A DNA stretch of 64,000 bases from assembly GCA_026686845.1 (NCBI GenBank), contig JAIVEN010000015.1, positions 13,497,501 to 13,561,500 of the forward strand, read 5' to 3'. The notes beneath the pieces are model-generated. The model saw nothing but the letters and a program-made list of their open reading frames with translations, searched no databases and was not told where the DNA came from. Position 1 is the stretch's first letter. Every line of letters begins with the position of its first letter. This document shows, piece by piece, positions 25,727-36,519 of this stretch. Origin of the DNA: Adenanthera pavonina (lineage: Eukaryota; Streptophyta; Magnoliopsida; Fabales; Fabaceae). A program made the position numbers and the translations under genes.

Positions 25727-27657
25727 AAGAAACTGGTCATATTGTATAAGAGATATAGATTTCATTGTCCAAAGTAACTGATTTAATTAACAATTTTTAA
25801 CCATGGTTTGCTTGATTAAATGGCACATTTCTGTATCAGCACATGGCTTATCAGACATCTGAAGAATAACTGATTTTTCATAAACTGGTATCTGGATCCC
25901 CATGTCCAATTGGTTGAAGGTAAATTAACTGACACAATCTCAATAGCTTAGGAGATTGACAATGAACACACGAAAATTTTTTTCTGTTAGAAAAAGTATC
26001 CAATATCAAGATTTACAAGCTTAAATGCTTAAGCTTGAGTACAAGTCAAAAAGAATGGACTTACAGCAGAGATGTCTCCCTTAGGATCTCGAAGGAATGA
26101 ACAATTTCTTTTAGCTCTGCTTTAGCCTCATCAACACCTTTTACATCATTAAATTTTGTACTTGGATGCGTGCTAGGTTGCACTTCAATAACACCAAGTG
26201 CTGAGAAAATGGGAAAGCAAGCCAAAGAACAACGTTTACATCAAATTCAGATTACATGCAGAATGAACCTCAGGATTTCATAAGCTAGCGTGAGACATGG
26301 TATTACCTTTTTTAATTCCCGCATCCTCAATAAGTTTCCTACACCAGAAATCAAGAGAAAGACCACAACTATGGACCTAAATGTGCGCCACAGCTGCTTT
26401 TTAAAATTCATATTTTCTGTGGCCACCATATAAATTGGAGCACTTGCAGTTCCAAGAATTGCTTCTTGTACAGGCTTACCTACATTTTTTAAAGCAGCAA
26501 GGCCACCTATACTACCTTTTTCTCTCACTGAATCAGAAATACCTGTAAATTCATAGACACATGGCTATAGCTTCCAGTTCGAAAATTGAGCTAAGAATAT
26601 AAGATTCCAAAAAGTTATTAAAATAACATGAGGCATAACATTCTTTACGCAAATCTTTAATAGAAATGCTAAATTTAAAGTTTGAAAACTCCAAAACAGC
26701 TGTAGATAAGAGCTTAGTTGAATACATTTGCAGTCTTCCATCATTCTATCAACTTGTTTAAGCTAATGCACTCTTTAGGAAATTATACTTGTCCAAGCAC
26801 CAGAGAATGTCTCGGTACTTTATCTCATTAACAACGAAAGAAATAATGTGAACTTCATATAACCCAAAAACATTATTGATGATCAGTGCAGCTGGGCAAA
26901 TGGGTCAAGGCCTGAAGGAAACATGATATTATTCTCCAGATGAAGACTTCGTCGTAAAACACTAGTTTGATGTGTGTGTGTGTGTAACAATTCAAACCAA
27001 GTTTGACCACAATCAAACCATTGAATTGTAAATTGATTCTTATCCTGGTTCAGTGATCAGTTTCCTTTTTAAAACATTGCTCCTAAGTGCACAAAAGCTG
27101 TTCCCTATAGAAATTTGAAAGTTGGTGAAACAATAAAACTAAGGGTAGAAAGTAACATATTTCCGGATATTTAGAATTTAAATATAAAAAACCAGCATAT
27201 TTAATTTTACATCTTGATAAAAACTGCTAATTCTATATTGAAAAGAACTTTCAAAGCATATGCTCCAAAGCAATATAACTTGGAGAAACTGCATTGTAAA
27301 CAAAGATCGATGCATATAGTGGCAAATAGGGCAGACTTAATTACAAGACTTCTACGAGCTGCAGGAACAGAATATGTGCATACCTGCACGGCCTTTAAAC
27401 TTACTGACAGAGAAGTAGGTTCTAACATATGAACTTTTAATCAGTACAAATTCTGATTGATGCCGTGAAACCTGTAAAGATAAATTATAAACTCAATTTC
27501 GAAAAAATGGATGCAAGACACAAATCATATATGGCAAATAGTTTGACAAAAATATAAATCATATGGCTAACACAAGTTAGTAATAACCAAAAGTTGAATA
27601 ATCCTCACTTATATCAAATAAATTCAACTCTTCGCAAACTTATACGGTTGTTTACTT

Positions 27658-28180
27658 TCTTCTTCTTCTTCTTCTTCTTCTTCTTCTCTTTTTTAACCAG
27701 ATATAGTGTCTCTTTGGTTCTTCCTTTTGGAAAAGAAACCATGGTTTTCTAAACAGATGTGTTTGGCCAATAAATAAACTGTCTTTTTGAAAAATAAAAA
27801 GTGGGTTAAACTGTGGTTTTAGAAAAGGAGGGGAAAAGTTACTTTTCCTTTAACAAAACGTGGATTTCGGAAAAAGACAAACAAATTTACTTTATATTAT
27901 ACATTTAAAAGTACTTTTAACCCTTATCATTTAAATAGATTTTTTGTCAAACTTACTTTTACAAAAAAAAAGATTCAAATATAATAACTTAGAATAAATT
28001 TATTTGGTCTAAATTTCATTTTTATAAACTTCATTTATCTTAACTTAATTTTACAGAACTGAAAAACAAAGGGTCCCTGCTTGTTTAGGGGACAACCAGT
28101 TTTAGAGAAATAGTCAGAATAGTTCTGTTGTGCAAATGCTCTCTGTTTTAATACAAGACCGATGGCGATAGGATTTTTGG
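27658..28180. repeat. Insertion in intron 1 of the FTSH4 pseudogene, starting with a TTC microsatellite
   Basis: Intron 1 is 1312 bases here against 821 in the intact gene. The two introns align on both sides of this block, which begins with ten TTC units (27658-27687) and continues as an AT-rich segment with loosely inverted ends (ctctttggttctt near 27709 and gaaaaacaaaggg near 28060). It may be a decayed MITE; the boundaries are approximate. Confidence 0.5.
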
Positions 28181-30628
28181 AATAAATGGTGTCTCCCTCT
28201 AAAGATAATACTTCCTAACTCGACACATCGCATTTCAATTTAAGACCATCAATTCCTTACAGGTCCTTCCTAAGTAATAGTCTTGCGTTTTGTCCCAATA
28301 CATCAAGACAAGGGGAAAAAATCTAACAAGTAAATTACCGGCAGTTAAACACTTTTAGCCACCAAAGATACCTCGATTCTCAAATCACACCCGATAATGT
28401 AACAAACAGTAGTTGATCGATGCGCTAATCTCTTTGTTTCATCACCCTGCAGTGTGGACCAAGCGAGAGAGAGAATGAAGCCAAACACCAAAAGATAATT
28501 GCTTCCAACTGTATGTTATTCTTTTTCTTTTTTCTGGTTTTTTTTTATTTGTTTCGTTTTCGTCATTTTCCTCTTCCAATACGGAATTCGGATTTCACCC
28601 ATTAACCATTCAAGTACTAAACCTGAAATGTGGCTAAAAGGACAAACAAGAAACGAAATACACCAAATACCATCTCGAAGTGATCAAGACCAGGGTTTTG
28701 CAATGACACAGAAAACTCGATATTCATGGGGAAAATGGGAAACATTGAGTGCCATCAAGAATATGAGTGAGGAATTAACTGACCTGCGTAATGAAAAGTC
28801 TCCAAGCCATATCCTCAACCCCCTGTACGGATAGACTATCTGTTAACGAAGAGGAAAAAGAGCTCAGGATAATAAAATATCTGCATTGTGAAATTCGAAG
28901 ACGTGGTTACCCAGAATGGCTCTGGACTCCGCACCTCCTACTCCGTGCTGATCTGTGCATGCTCCGCTCATGGCTACCATATTGCACTACTTCACGATGC
29001 TTTCTTGGGAGTAGTAAAATGTCTTATTTGCCCTTTGCCCGAAGCGGATTAATTAAGATTTCGTATTTACTTTTTTTTGGGAAAGTATTTTTATTAATTC
29101 CTTTTATACTTAGGTTCATTTTCAAATTTCGTTATATATATATATATTTGCATAAATTCCTTCTTCTGTGTTTATAATAATTTTTAATATCTTTTTAAAT
29201 TTCAAATTGTTGAAAAAATTAATTGGCCTATTAAATATGTGGTCTTTTTTTGTTATACAAATATGAATGTTGCATTGTCAATTCGAATATTTAAATTAAT
29301 TAATATTTTAAAAAAGTAATATTATTTTCCCAACTTCATGTCCTATCGATCACGCTTTTAAAAATCAGTTGGGTTTCAGGTTTTGTCACGGGCGGTGGTG
29401 ATGACCAACAAACAAATGAGTCCTGCTTTTCCAGCCTTTTCTGATGATTAGAACACGTTTTTTTTTGGTAGATACTCTCTAGATGAAAATCCATGGGCCT
29501 AGCCCAACTACCATATGTTTCACCAAAAAAAAAAGATATTTCTGCTTTTTTATCTATCTCCTCCTCTGTATTTAATACTTCCTTTGGTTGGCTCTACATG
29601 ATAAGTTAATGACAAATGTTAGGAGGAGTAAGTGGTCAAATAATTCACCAGATTTTGTTTGGTGTAATGGTGAGGTGGAGGATACATTACATGTCCTATG
29701 GGATTGTATTCATGCTAGATCTGTTTGATTGTGTCTCCTAAAACCAAGTTATACCTACCTTTTCTTCAATTCAAATCTTGTAGATAGGTTTGTACTTAAT
29801 TCGAATATAGGATCTTACCATGATTGGCAATGGGCTTCTGATGTGAACATAGAGGGCTTAATTAACATATTATATAATCCAACTCATATGTTGGACTTTG
29901 TTTCGAGAACTTCATTGCTAAAAAGATTATTCTGGAAATTAAAAGTATTTTTTGAGGCTTATTTTATTTCATTAAAGGCCCAATACACTAGCACACCTAT
30001 GGAGGAGTCCAATAAAACCTTAATTATGCTTATTTGGGTTCAAGCACATGCTGAATTGAGCTACACAAATAAAGTGACGTCCTCAAAAAGTTTGAAGAAG
30101 AAAATAATATTTTTTAAGCCCAAATGGAGAGAAAAGTCCAAGTCTCAAATTCCACTTAGATTAATTTAGGATTATCTTTTTGTTTTGATTTTATTCAATT
30201 CTAAATTATGATAAAGATTTGTTAGTTTCCAATTTATATTCTCATGGGGCCAAATCTTAAATTTAAATTAATTTAGTTTAAATTCTATTAGATAAATCTT
30301 ATCTTTAAGGAATATCTAGTAATATTAGAATTAGAATATTATTTTTATTATTTTCTTTAGTATTTTCGTTTTTAGTTTTAGACCTATAGATAATTAGTTA
30401 TCTTTTTAGGATTTACTAGATTTATTAGAATTATTTGAGTTTCAAATATTCTTAGATACTTTAGGATACCTATTTGTTTATTTATAGGCTCCTTTTGTAC
30501 ATACAATGAAAAAGAAGATCAATATTATTCAGAGTTTATACAATTAGTGAGTTTCACTAGTTCTTTGTGTTCTTTCTAAAATATAAATTTCGACTTATCA
30601 AAAGAATCGATCTCTCTCTTGTCGCGTC

Positions 30629-32907
30629 TGTAATATCCTACCTCCTGACACCTCCTGACTTGACCAAAACTTTAAATCTCAAACAAACACAATTTCGACA
30701 TCTCAAAACAACTCTCAAATGTTTCAGAACAGTGGAAATGAACCCCCAAAACACCAAAAACTGGGATGGGGCTGTGGCCGCTACAGTACTGCTGCGGCTC
30801 CGGACTCCCCTGTTCTGCTATCGCTTCTGGCCTCACTGTCGCGGCGCCCCATGCTGATACCCCATATTAGCAATTTCCACACTCTGGGGTGAACTTCCGA
30901 CGCACATAACTTTATGCTCCGATCTCCGATTGACTTGATTCCAACTTCTACAAGTCAATCTAGTCTCAATCCAGTCATAAACACTACTTACACTTCAATC
31001 CAACTCTATTTGGATATTCTGGACCCCTGACTGACCAAAACTCACTACTAACTACCTTCAATTGCCACCAAAGGCAGCTGGTCGCTCAAAAACCATCCCT
31101 ACAGGTCCAAAACCCCCAAATCAACTTGTTCAAAGAGGTTTTACCCCAAAGAAACCACTCCTCTGAGATTTGACCTCCTGGAACCCCAACAAGAGAATAC
31201 GGGCTGCAGGCCCTCAAACACACCACGAGACCCAAAACCACTCTGGGCTCACAAACACCAACATATTGACTTCATAACAACCAAAACCATGCAAACATAT
31301 ATACAACCATCCATATTCATAACCAAATATTCATTACAAAACATTCTATCATACTTGGCACAAGATACAATATCCAATTACAATTACTACAGAGACTATT
31401 TCCACGTACGCAGCTACTCCCGCGTCTTCTCAGGACTAGTACTAGGATTGTCACCTGAAATGTTAGTTCATAGGAGAGGGGTGTGAGATAATGTCTCAGT
31501 AACCGAGGACAACCATACACATAAACATATATACATACATATAACTCATGCGACACATGAATGCAATGTAAAATGAATAGTATGCATGTCGCCCTCGCAG
31601 GGACCCCCATCCTTATCCTCCCTAACACATATATCATCCATCCTTATCCTCCATAACATATATATATATATATATCCAACCTTATCCTCCCTAACATATA
31701 TATATCCAACCTTATCCTCCCTAACATATATAATCCATCCTTATCCTCCATAACATATATATATATATCATCATACATCATACATCATATCGTCATCACA
31801 TCATCACCACCATTTGCCATATATCACTATCTCACAATGCTATGTGGTGATGCTCAGGTATCATCATATAATTATGATCATAATCATCATAATATCATCT
31901 ATGCATCATGTCATATCATATCAATATCATCATCACATATCTCATCATCATAATCATAATCATCATCTAACTATATACATACCACGATATATATAAAAAT
32001 AGTATACACAAGCACATCAATATCGTGGTATGAAAGAGACATGCATATATACACAAATATACGTACTATCAAATAACATAATCAATACAATATAAACAAA
32101 CACCCAGTTACTTTAGGTTGTCAATACCGCGCTCACACGAGTTCCACAAGCTTTCTTGAATTGCTCAACACGCTTGAACCCTTTTCGATTAACCGAACAA
32201 CCTTCATAATAACACAATTCTTTTATTAGCACAACATATCAATACTCAAACATCACAATTCAACCACTTTAGGCCTAACCCAAGGTTTCAACACCTCTTT
32301 CATGCATCAATAAGCTCTTAGGGACCATTTAAACACTACTCAACCATGTACACTTCGGATTCCCCAGAGCCCTAACCAATAACAACTTAGGGTTAAGCTC
32401 TAAACACATATAATCCCTTCAAAACTCACACCTAAGCAACAAGAACACTAAAACATATTTCATTAACCCCATTTCATCCATTTCCATCAGTGGATTTCGT
32501 CTCAAATTGGAAATCCAACCTCACAACCAAAAATCTCAAATTCCCAACCGAAGAAAATGGAGAGGGAGGAGTAGAGTACACTTACCAACTTGAATCCAAC
32601 CTCTTGATATCCAAAAATCGCTCCCAAAAATCGTAAATCACGAACCCCAGCTCTGCTCCTCGTCGGTCCCTCCGTTTTCTTTCTTTCCGATCGTCCGAAA
32701 TGATCCGGATTTAAACAAAAATCCTGACTCTCGCCTTGGCCTCAGCATATCTCGCCGTGGCTCCACCGTGTTTAGCCAAAACAACGCCACTGGAATGGTT
32801 CTCGCCGCAGCGATCATGCTTTTCCAGACTCCACTTGAGCCTTCCTCCGTCCTGTTTCCTCCGGTCCTGAACACAAAACCAAGAAAGATAACATGAGGGG
32901 TGTTACA
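30629..32907. mobile_element. Solo LTR 1 (2.28 kb, TGTAACACC-type termini)
   Basis: It begins TGTAATATCC and ends GGGTGTTACA. The flanking 5-bp sites are gcgtc (30624-30628) and gtgtc (32908-32912), one C-to-T change apart, consistent with deamination at a CpG. It contains a short GAGATAATGTCTC inverted motif near 31485 and a minisatellite of TTATCCTCC-containing units. It is probably a gypsy-type LTR, judging by the long length and TGTAACACC ends. It shares its termini and the GAGA..TCTC motif with the LTR at 33392-35939. There is no coding content. Confidence 0.75.
31608..31775. repeat. Minisatellite inside solo LTR 1
   Basis: Five or so tandem units of the form ccatccttatcctccataaca plus a variable TA run occur here, with unit length varying through the TA run. 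A CAT/ATC-rich low-complexity stretch follows to about 31980. Confidence 0.7.
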
Positions 32908-33391
32908 GTGTCCCCCTCTGGAGTTCTTAAAATTCTCATATTTTATTGGGTTTTAGAGTTTTGATCAATTTTTTCCTTTGGGTTCGTGCTTCTGCTTTGC
33001 AGACAACTCGATTTTCTGAGTTCCTAGGACATTAATCCTAGAGGGTCCACATCAGCTTCCTTGTGGGGGTATGGTATTTGGATGTTGTGGAAATGGAGAA
33101 ACCTTCATACTTTTAATCCTCAGGAGAAGCATCTCAATAATCCAACAATGACTATTGTTCAGGCATATTAATCCTTTTCTGCCATGTGGGAGAGGAAGAG
33201 ACTTTTTTCTAGATAATCCAATGCTGGACATCAATCTTGGGCTCCACCTTGATGTGGGTGGGTGAAATTAAATACCAATGGTTCTATTAGGCAAAATGGA
33301 TTTTTGCATGTTATGGAGGCCTCATTAGAAATGATCAAGGAGAGTGGATTTCTAGTTTCTACAAGTTTTTGGGATCATGTATTGTTGATGC

Positions 33392-35939
33392 TGTAACACC
33401 TCCTTTATAGGCCCATTTCCCACATAATTAACCATTCTAAAGTCTATTTATATCATAGTAGGATCTTGAATCACAATAAATGCCATAACAAATTTTTTCA
33501 ACTTTGGCACTATTCATTTAATCTAATTCATTTATTCCAATTAAACTTTGGAAATTCATAACTAAATCAATAAAAATCGTATACATGTGATTCAAGTCTC
33601 CATGTGTAGCTTAAAACATTATTTACATGGGAAAAACATCAATCAGAGCAATTATTTGGCCAATTTGTACAGTATATTTCGTGAATTACTACCATTCATA
33701 TGGTCAATTTCAGAAATTCCAGTTTTCTGAGCTAACTTTGAAAATTCACTATAAATCTTACACTCATCCTATTTGAGTGATCTTTGGACCACATGAAAGC
33801 TCTTTCTATCTAGTTTTTAAATATAGATAAAATTCATACTTTATACATCAACTAGCCCATACTGTAGAACATTCATTTGGTAGTGGTCAGAATGATCGTT
33901 TGTATCCTTATACTTACAATACAAAAATTGTAAGATATTTACATGACCATAATTCATCTTCATATCATGCCACACCTTAGCTAGAACTTGAAGGAATATT
34001 AAAATCTAGAAAAAACTTATTTATCATCACATTTACCAATTTATGCAATATATCAAAACTCATGGCCGATGCTTTAATTATCACATTAATGGCCAAAGTC
34101 TTTCTCCTTTCCCTTCTCTTCCTTGGTGGACTTGCCATTGTTGCTACCTATTCATGGTTAATATTTGGGAGGGTGAGATTCAAAGAATCTCAGTAGTTAA
34201 CACCCAACATGCCATCACATCATCACATTCAACATAAAAATATCAAGATAACACATTTTGCATACCTTAACACACTTTGAATGCATTATCACATTTGTGT
34301 CATATGAATTCATAAAAATTTCGGCAGAGTTTCGTTTTGACAAATGGACATCCCGGGGTCTCAATGCCCCTCCAACAACTCAGCCAATACACATAAATCA
34401 TCTCAAATCATCATTGCAATCATATGACAAGGCATACAACACATTGAAATAAACATGATAACATAATGCTAGTATGGGAAATTAACTACCTTATGATGCT
34501 CCCTTGCTTTCCAAACTTGGTCCACCACTTTTTGAGCTTTCCAAAACCTTCTTGAACCTATCCACATCATCATTGAACCAATTTATCTATTGATTTTTCG
34601 GAATTACACAATGCTTTATACAATAAAACCCAAATTTTACACTTTGTTTTCCTTTGCTTTTTCTTTGTACAACATACTTGTTCCTAAGGTTTTGGACCAT
34701 GGGGAATCCATTTTTGAGGTCAAAATCATGAAATTCCAACTCTAAATACCTCCCCTGTTCTGGCCGAAATCATCTCATAGTGATTAAAAAAAATTTCCTT
34801 CAAATCACTTCAAACCTTCCATGGATTCATGCTTCTAGTGTCTAGTCTATGTTTTCCCTTAAGTTTCATGGTCCAAAACTCATTCCTATGCTAAAACCCA
34901 ATTTGGCTGAAACCCTAAGGTGTAAAGGAAGAAAACTAAACCATAAATCATGCTTTAAAAACCATGGATAGTAAGCTTAGGGCAGTAACATAAAAGCTTA
35001 CTGATTGGTTTTTCAATTTTGCTTTGACTCCTCTTCCTTTTCTTCCTCTTTTTCTCCTTCTTTTTCTTGCGTTTTCTTCCTCTGGTTTGAGGTTGCTGGA
35101 CACGAGTGAATGGTGAGGAAAGAGAAGACTTTAAGTGATTAGTTGTGTGCCTAAACAAGTAACTAATCATAGTTACTTTTTACTAATCTCTTAATTACCT
35201 TTTTCACATATTTCTTCAAGAAGTATTCAAAAAAATAATATAATATTGCTTTGTGTCACATGGCTGCAGGAAGTCACGTATGAGGGAGAGAGAAGTGTCC
35301 AAAATTTGCTCAATTATCTTGATCCAGATATACCTCAATTCGGATACATTTTAATCGTACCGATAAAATCGTCTTTATAGTAATTTAGCATTTTTGGGAT
35401 GCAGGACTATTCTAATTTTATTTTTATATTTCCATAATTATCCTGTCCCAAATGGTATCTGTATATGGCCCATATCCAGACCCGATTTCTTTTTAACCAT
35501 CGGTAGGGCCCACAGTTTATTTTATCGGTTTACTATTACTTTTGGATCATCGGCACTGATTATTTCTTTATCCCTGAACATTAACCCTCAGTGCCATATA
35601 CCATTGGACTTCTCTCGTCGAGAGCTTCATTTTGACAGTAATTTTGCATATTTACAAAATTGCCCTTGACCCAGGGTTAAATTATAATTTCTAAAACTTT
35701 CGGGTCATTAAGTGTAATTTTCTCCAAAACGTTTTATTTCTTTCTCCACGTGCATTTCAATGCTCTCGGGACATGGATGTCCTTTTCATAATTTTTTGGG
35801 GGCAAAAATATAATTTTCTTATTTTTTCATTCAACCAGGAAAATGACCTCTTTACCCTTTTTCACGCAAAATGGTGTCTATCCATTTTTGCAAAATCTTT
35901 ATATATTTCTATATATTTTAGCTTTCTTAGGATGTTATA
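33392..35939. mobile_element. Solo LTR 2 (2.55 kb, TGTAACACC-type termini) in the LINE RNase H domain
   Basis: It begins TGTAACACC and ends GGATGTTATA. The 5-bp flanks are gatgc (33387-33391) and gatgt (35940-35944), a target-site duplication with one C-to-T change. It interrupts the LINE RNase H frame between a Val-Asp-Ala stretch and the Glu-rich continuation. A GAGATTCAAAGAATCTC inverted motif near 34172 matches the position and form of the one in solo LTR 1. It has no coding content. Confidence 0.78.
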
Positions 35940-36383
35940 GATGTCGCAGAGGAATGGGGTCTGCTTCAAGGTCTTAATCTGGCCTGGAATCTTGGGTTTG
36001 GTCACCTCATGGTTGAATTAGACTCCTTGACACTAGTCCAACTCTTACAGGATCGATCCAAGTGGTAGTGTGGTTATAGTTATGTGATGATGAATATTTT
36101 TAAACTCCTCAAATATGATTGGTCAGTTTCCTTTAGTCATATTAACAAGGAAGCTAATCGTGCTGCTGATAAATTGGCTCTATTGAATGTTCTTTATCAC
36201 AAATTTGAAACCAATCTTGAATGAAGCACCCTCGAAACTTGGTGCTTTTGTGCGTGATGATGTATTGAGATTTATATCCCTGGTGACTCCATAATCTCTC
36301 AGTTTTTTGCTTTGTTTACCAAAGTGTGTGTATATATATATATATTGAATACTTTGAAAACAACATTGACACAGCTTTAAACT

Positions 36384-36519
36384 GTTTTTTTCCCATGAAA
36401 GATCAGATTTTATATTAAAAAGAAAGGTTACAAGGGAGAGGCCAAACATGAAGATTACAGAGGAAATTAGAAGCATCAAGGGAAAAAGCTAGCTGAAATT
36501 TTAGTAAAATATTTAGAGA
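36384..36519 (-). mobile_element. Short retroposon (136 bp) with a 22-bp target-site duplication
   Basis: The segment starts on the + strand with a T8 run just inside its left boundary, i.e. a poly(A) tail on the reverse strand. It contains a ttttatattaaaaagaaaggttaca block like the 3' UTR of plant L1 elements. It is bounded by two exact 22-base copies of one sequence (36362-36383 and 36520-36541). It is therefore a severely 5'-truncated LINE or other poly(A) retroposon. No protein is encoded. Confidence 0.8.

Larger units (their letters stand above)
23385..28810 (-). pseudogene. FTSH4 pseudogene (tandem duplicate of the gene at 38865-44591)
   Basis: Homologues of the intact gene's exons lie at 28784-28810, 27384-27471, 26307-26542, 26080-26200, 24636-25190 and 23385-24246. 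They are broken many times. Exon 3 is gone except for about 24 bases at its acceptor (27081-27104). Exon 4 is one base short near its end. Exon 5 is four bases short, and its splice donor is GG instead of GT. Exon 6 carries a 78-bp in-frame tandem duplication (24953-25030 and 25031-25108) with TAG at 25014-25016, and the Walker A lysine codon is CAA (Gln) at 25122-25124. Exon 7 has TAA at 24097-24099 and a one-base insertion near the C-terminus. The HEAGH zinc motif is still readable, but no full protease can be made. Intron 1 has gained about 0.5 kb. Shorter transcripts are possible. Confidence 0.93.
29839..33054. mobile_element. Solo LTR (about 0.93 kb net) inserted in the LINE, itself interrupted
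   Basis: The element begins TGATGTGAAC and ends GTCCACATCA, near-perfect inverted termini with the TG..CA rule. It is flanked by a perfect 5-bp target-site duplication, GCTTC, at 29834-29838 and 33055-33059. A second solo LTR (30629-32907) sits inside it; without that, it is about 932 bases. A tatttataggctcc block near 30478-30495 may be its TATA region. No internal retroviral-like genes are present, so it is a solo LTR; the superfamily is not determined. Confidence 0.78.
29580..36345 (+). mobile_element. L1-type LINE remnant (zf-RVT plus RNase H), split by LTR insertions
   Basis: A 5'-truncated LINE in three pieces: 29580-29838, 33055-33391 and 35940 to about 36345. The first has the zinc-knuckle region after the reverse transcriptase (CNGEVEDTLHVLWDC followed by the A..V pattern). 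The second has the linker with WKWRN and the start of RNase H (GWVKLNTNGS). The third has the RNase H end (VELDSL, then a HINKEANRAADKLA-like stretch) and an apparent 3' UTR running into a TA repeat. The pieces join in frame at both insertion points once a single target-site copy is counted. Scattered stops and frameshifts make it inactive. The reverse transcriptase and ORF1 are absent. Confidence 0.8.

Noticed and set aside
30567..30857. 96-codon open frame inside a solo LTR
   Set aside because: It spans the LTR boundary at 30629 and has no recognisable domain.
30629..35939. Reading the two TGTAACACC-type LTRs as the 5' and 3' LTRs of one element
   Set aside because: The sequence between them is LINE and other LTR DNA, not gag-pol. 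Each LTR has its own target-site duplication, and the two differ in length.
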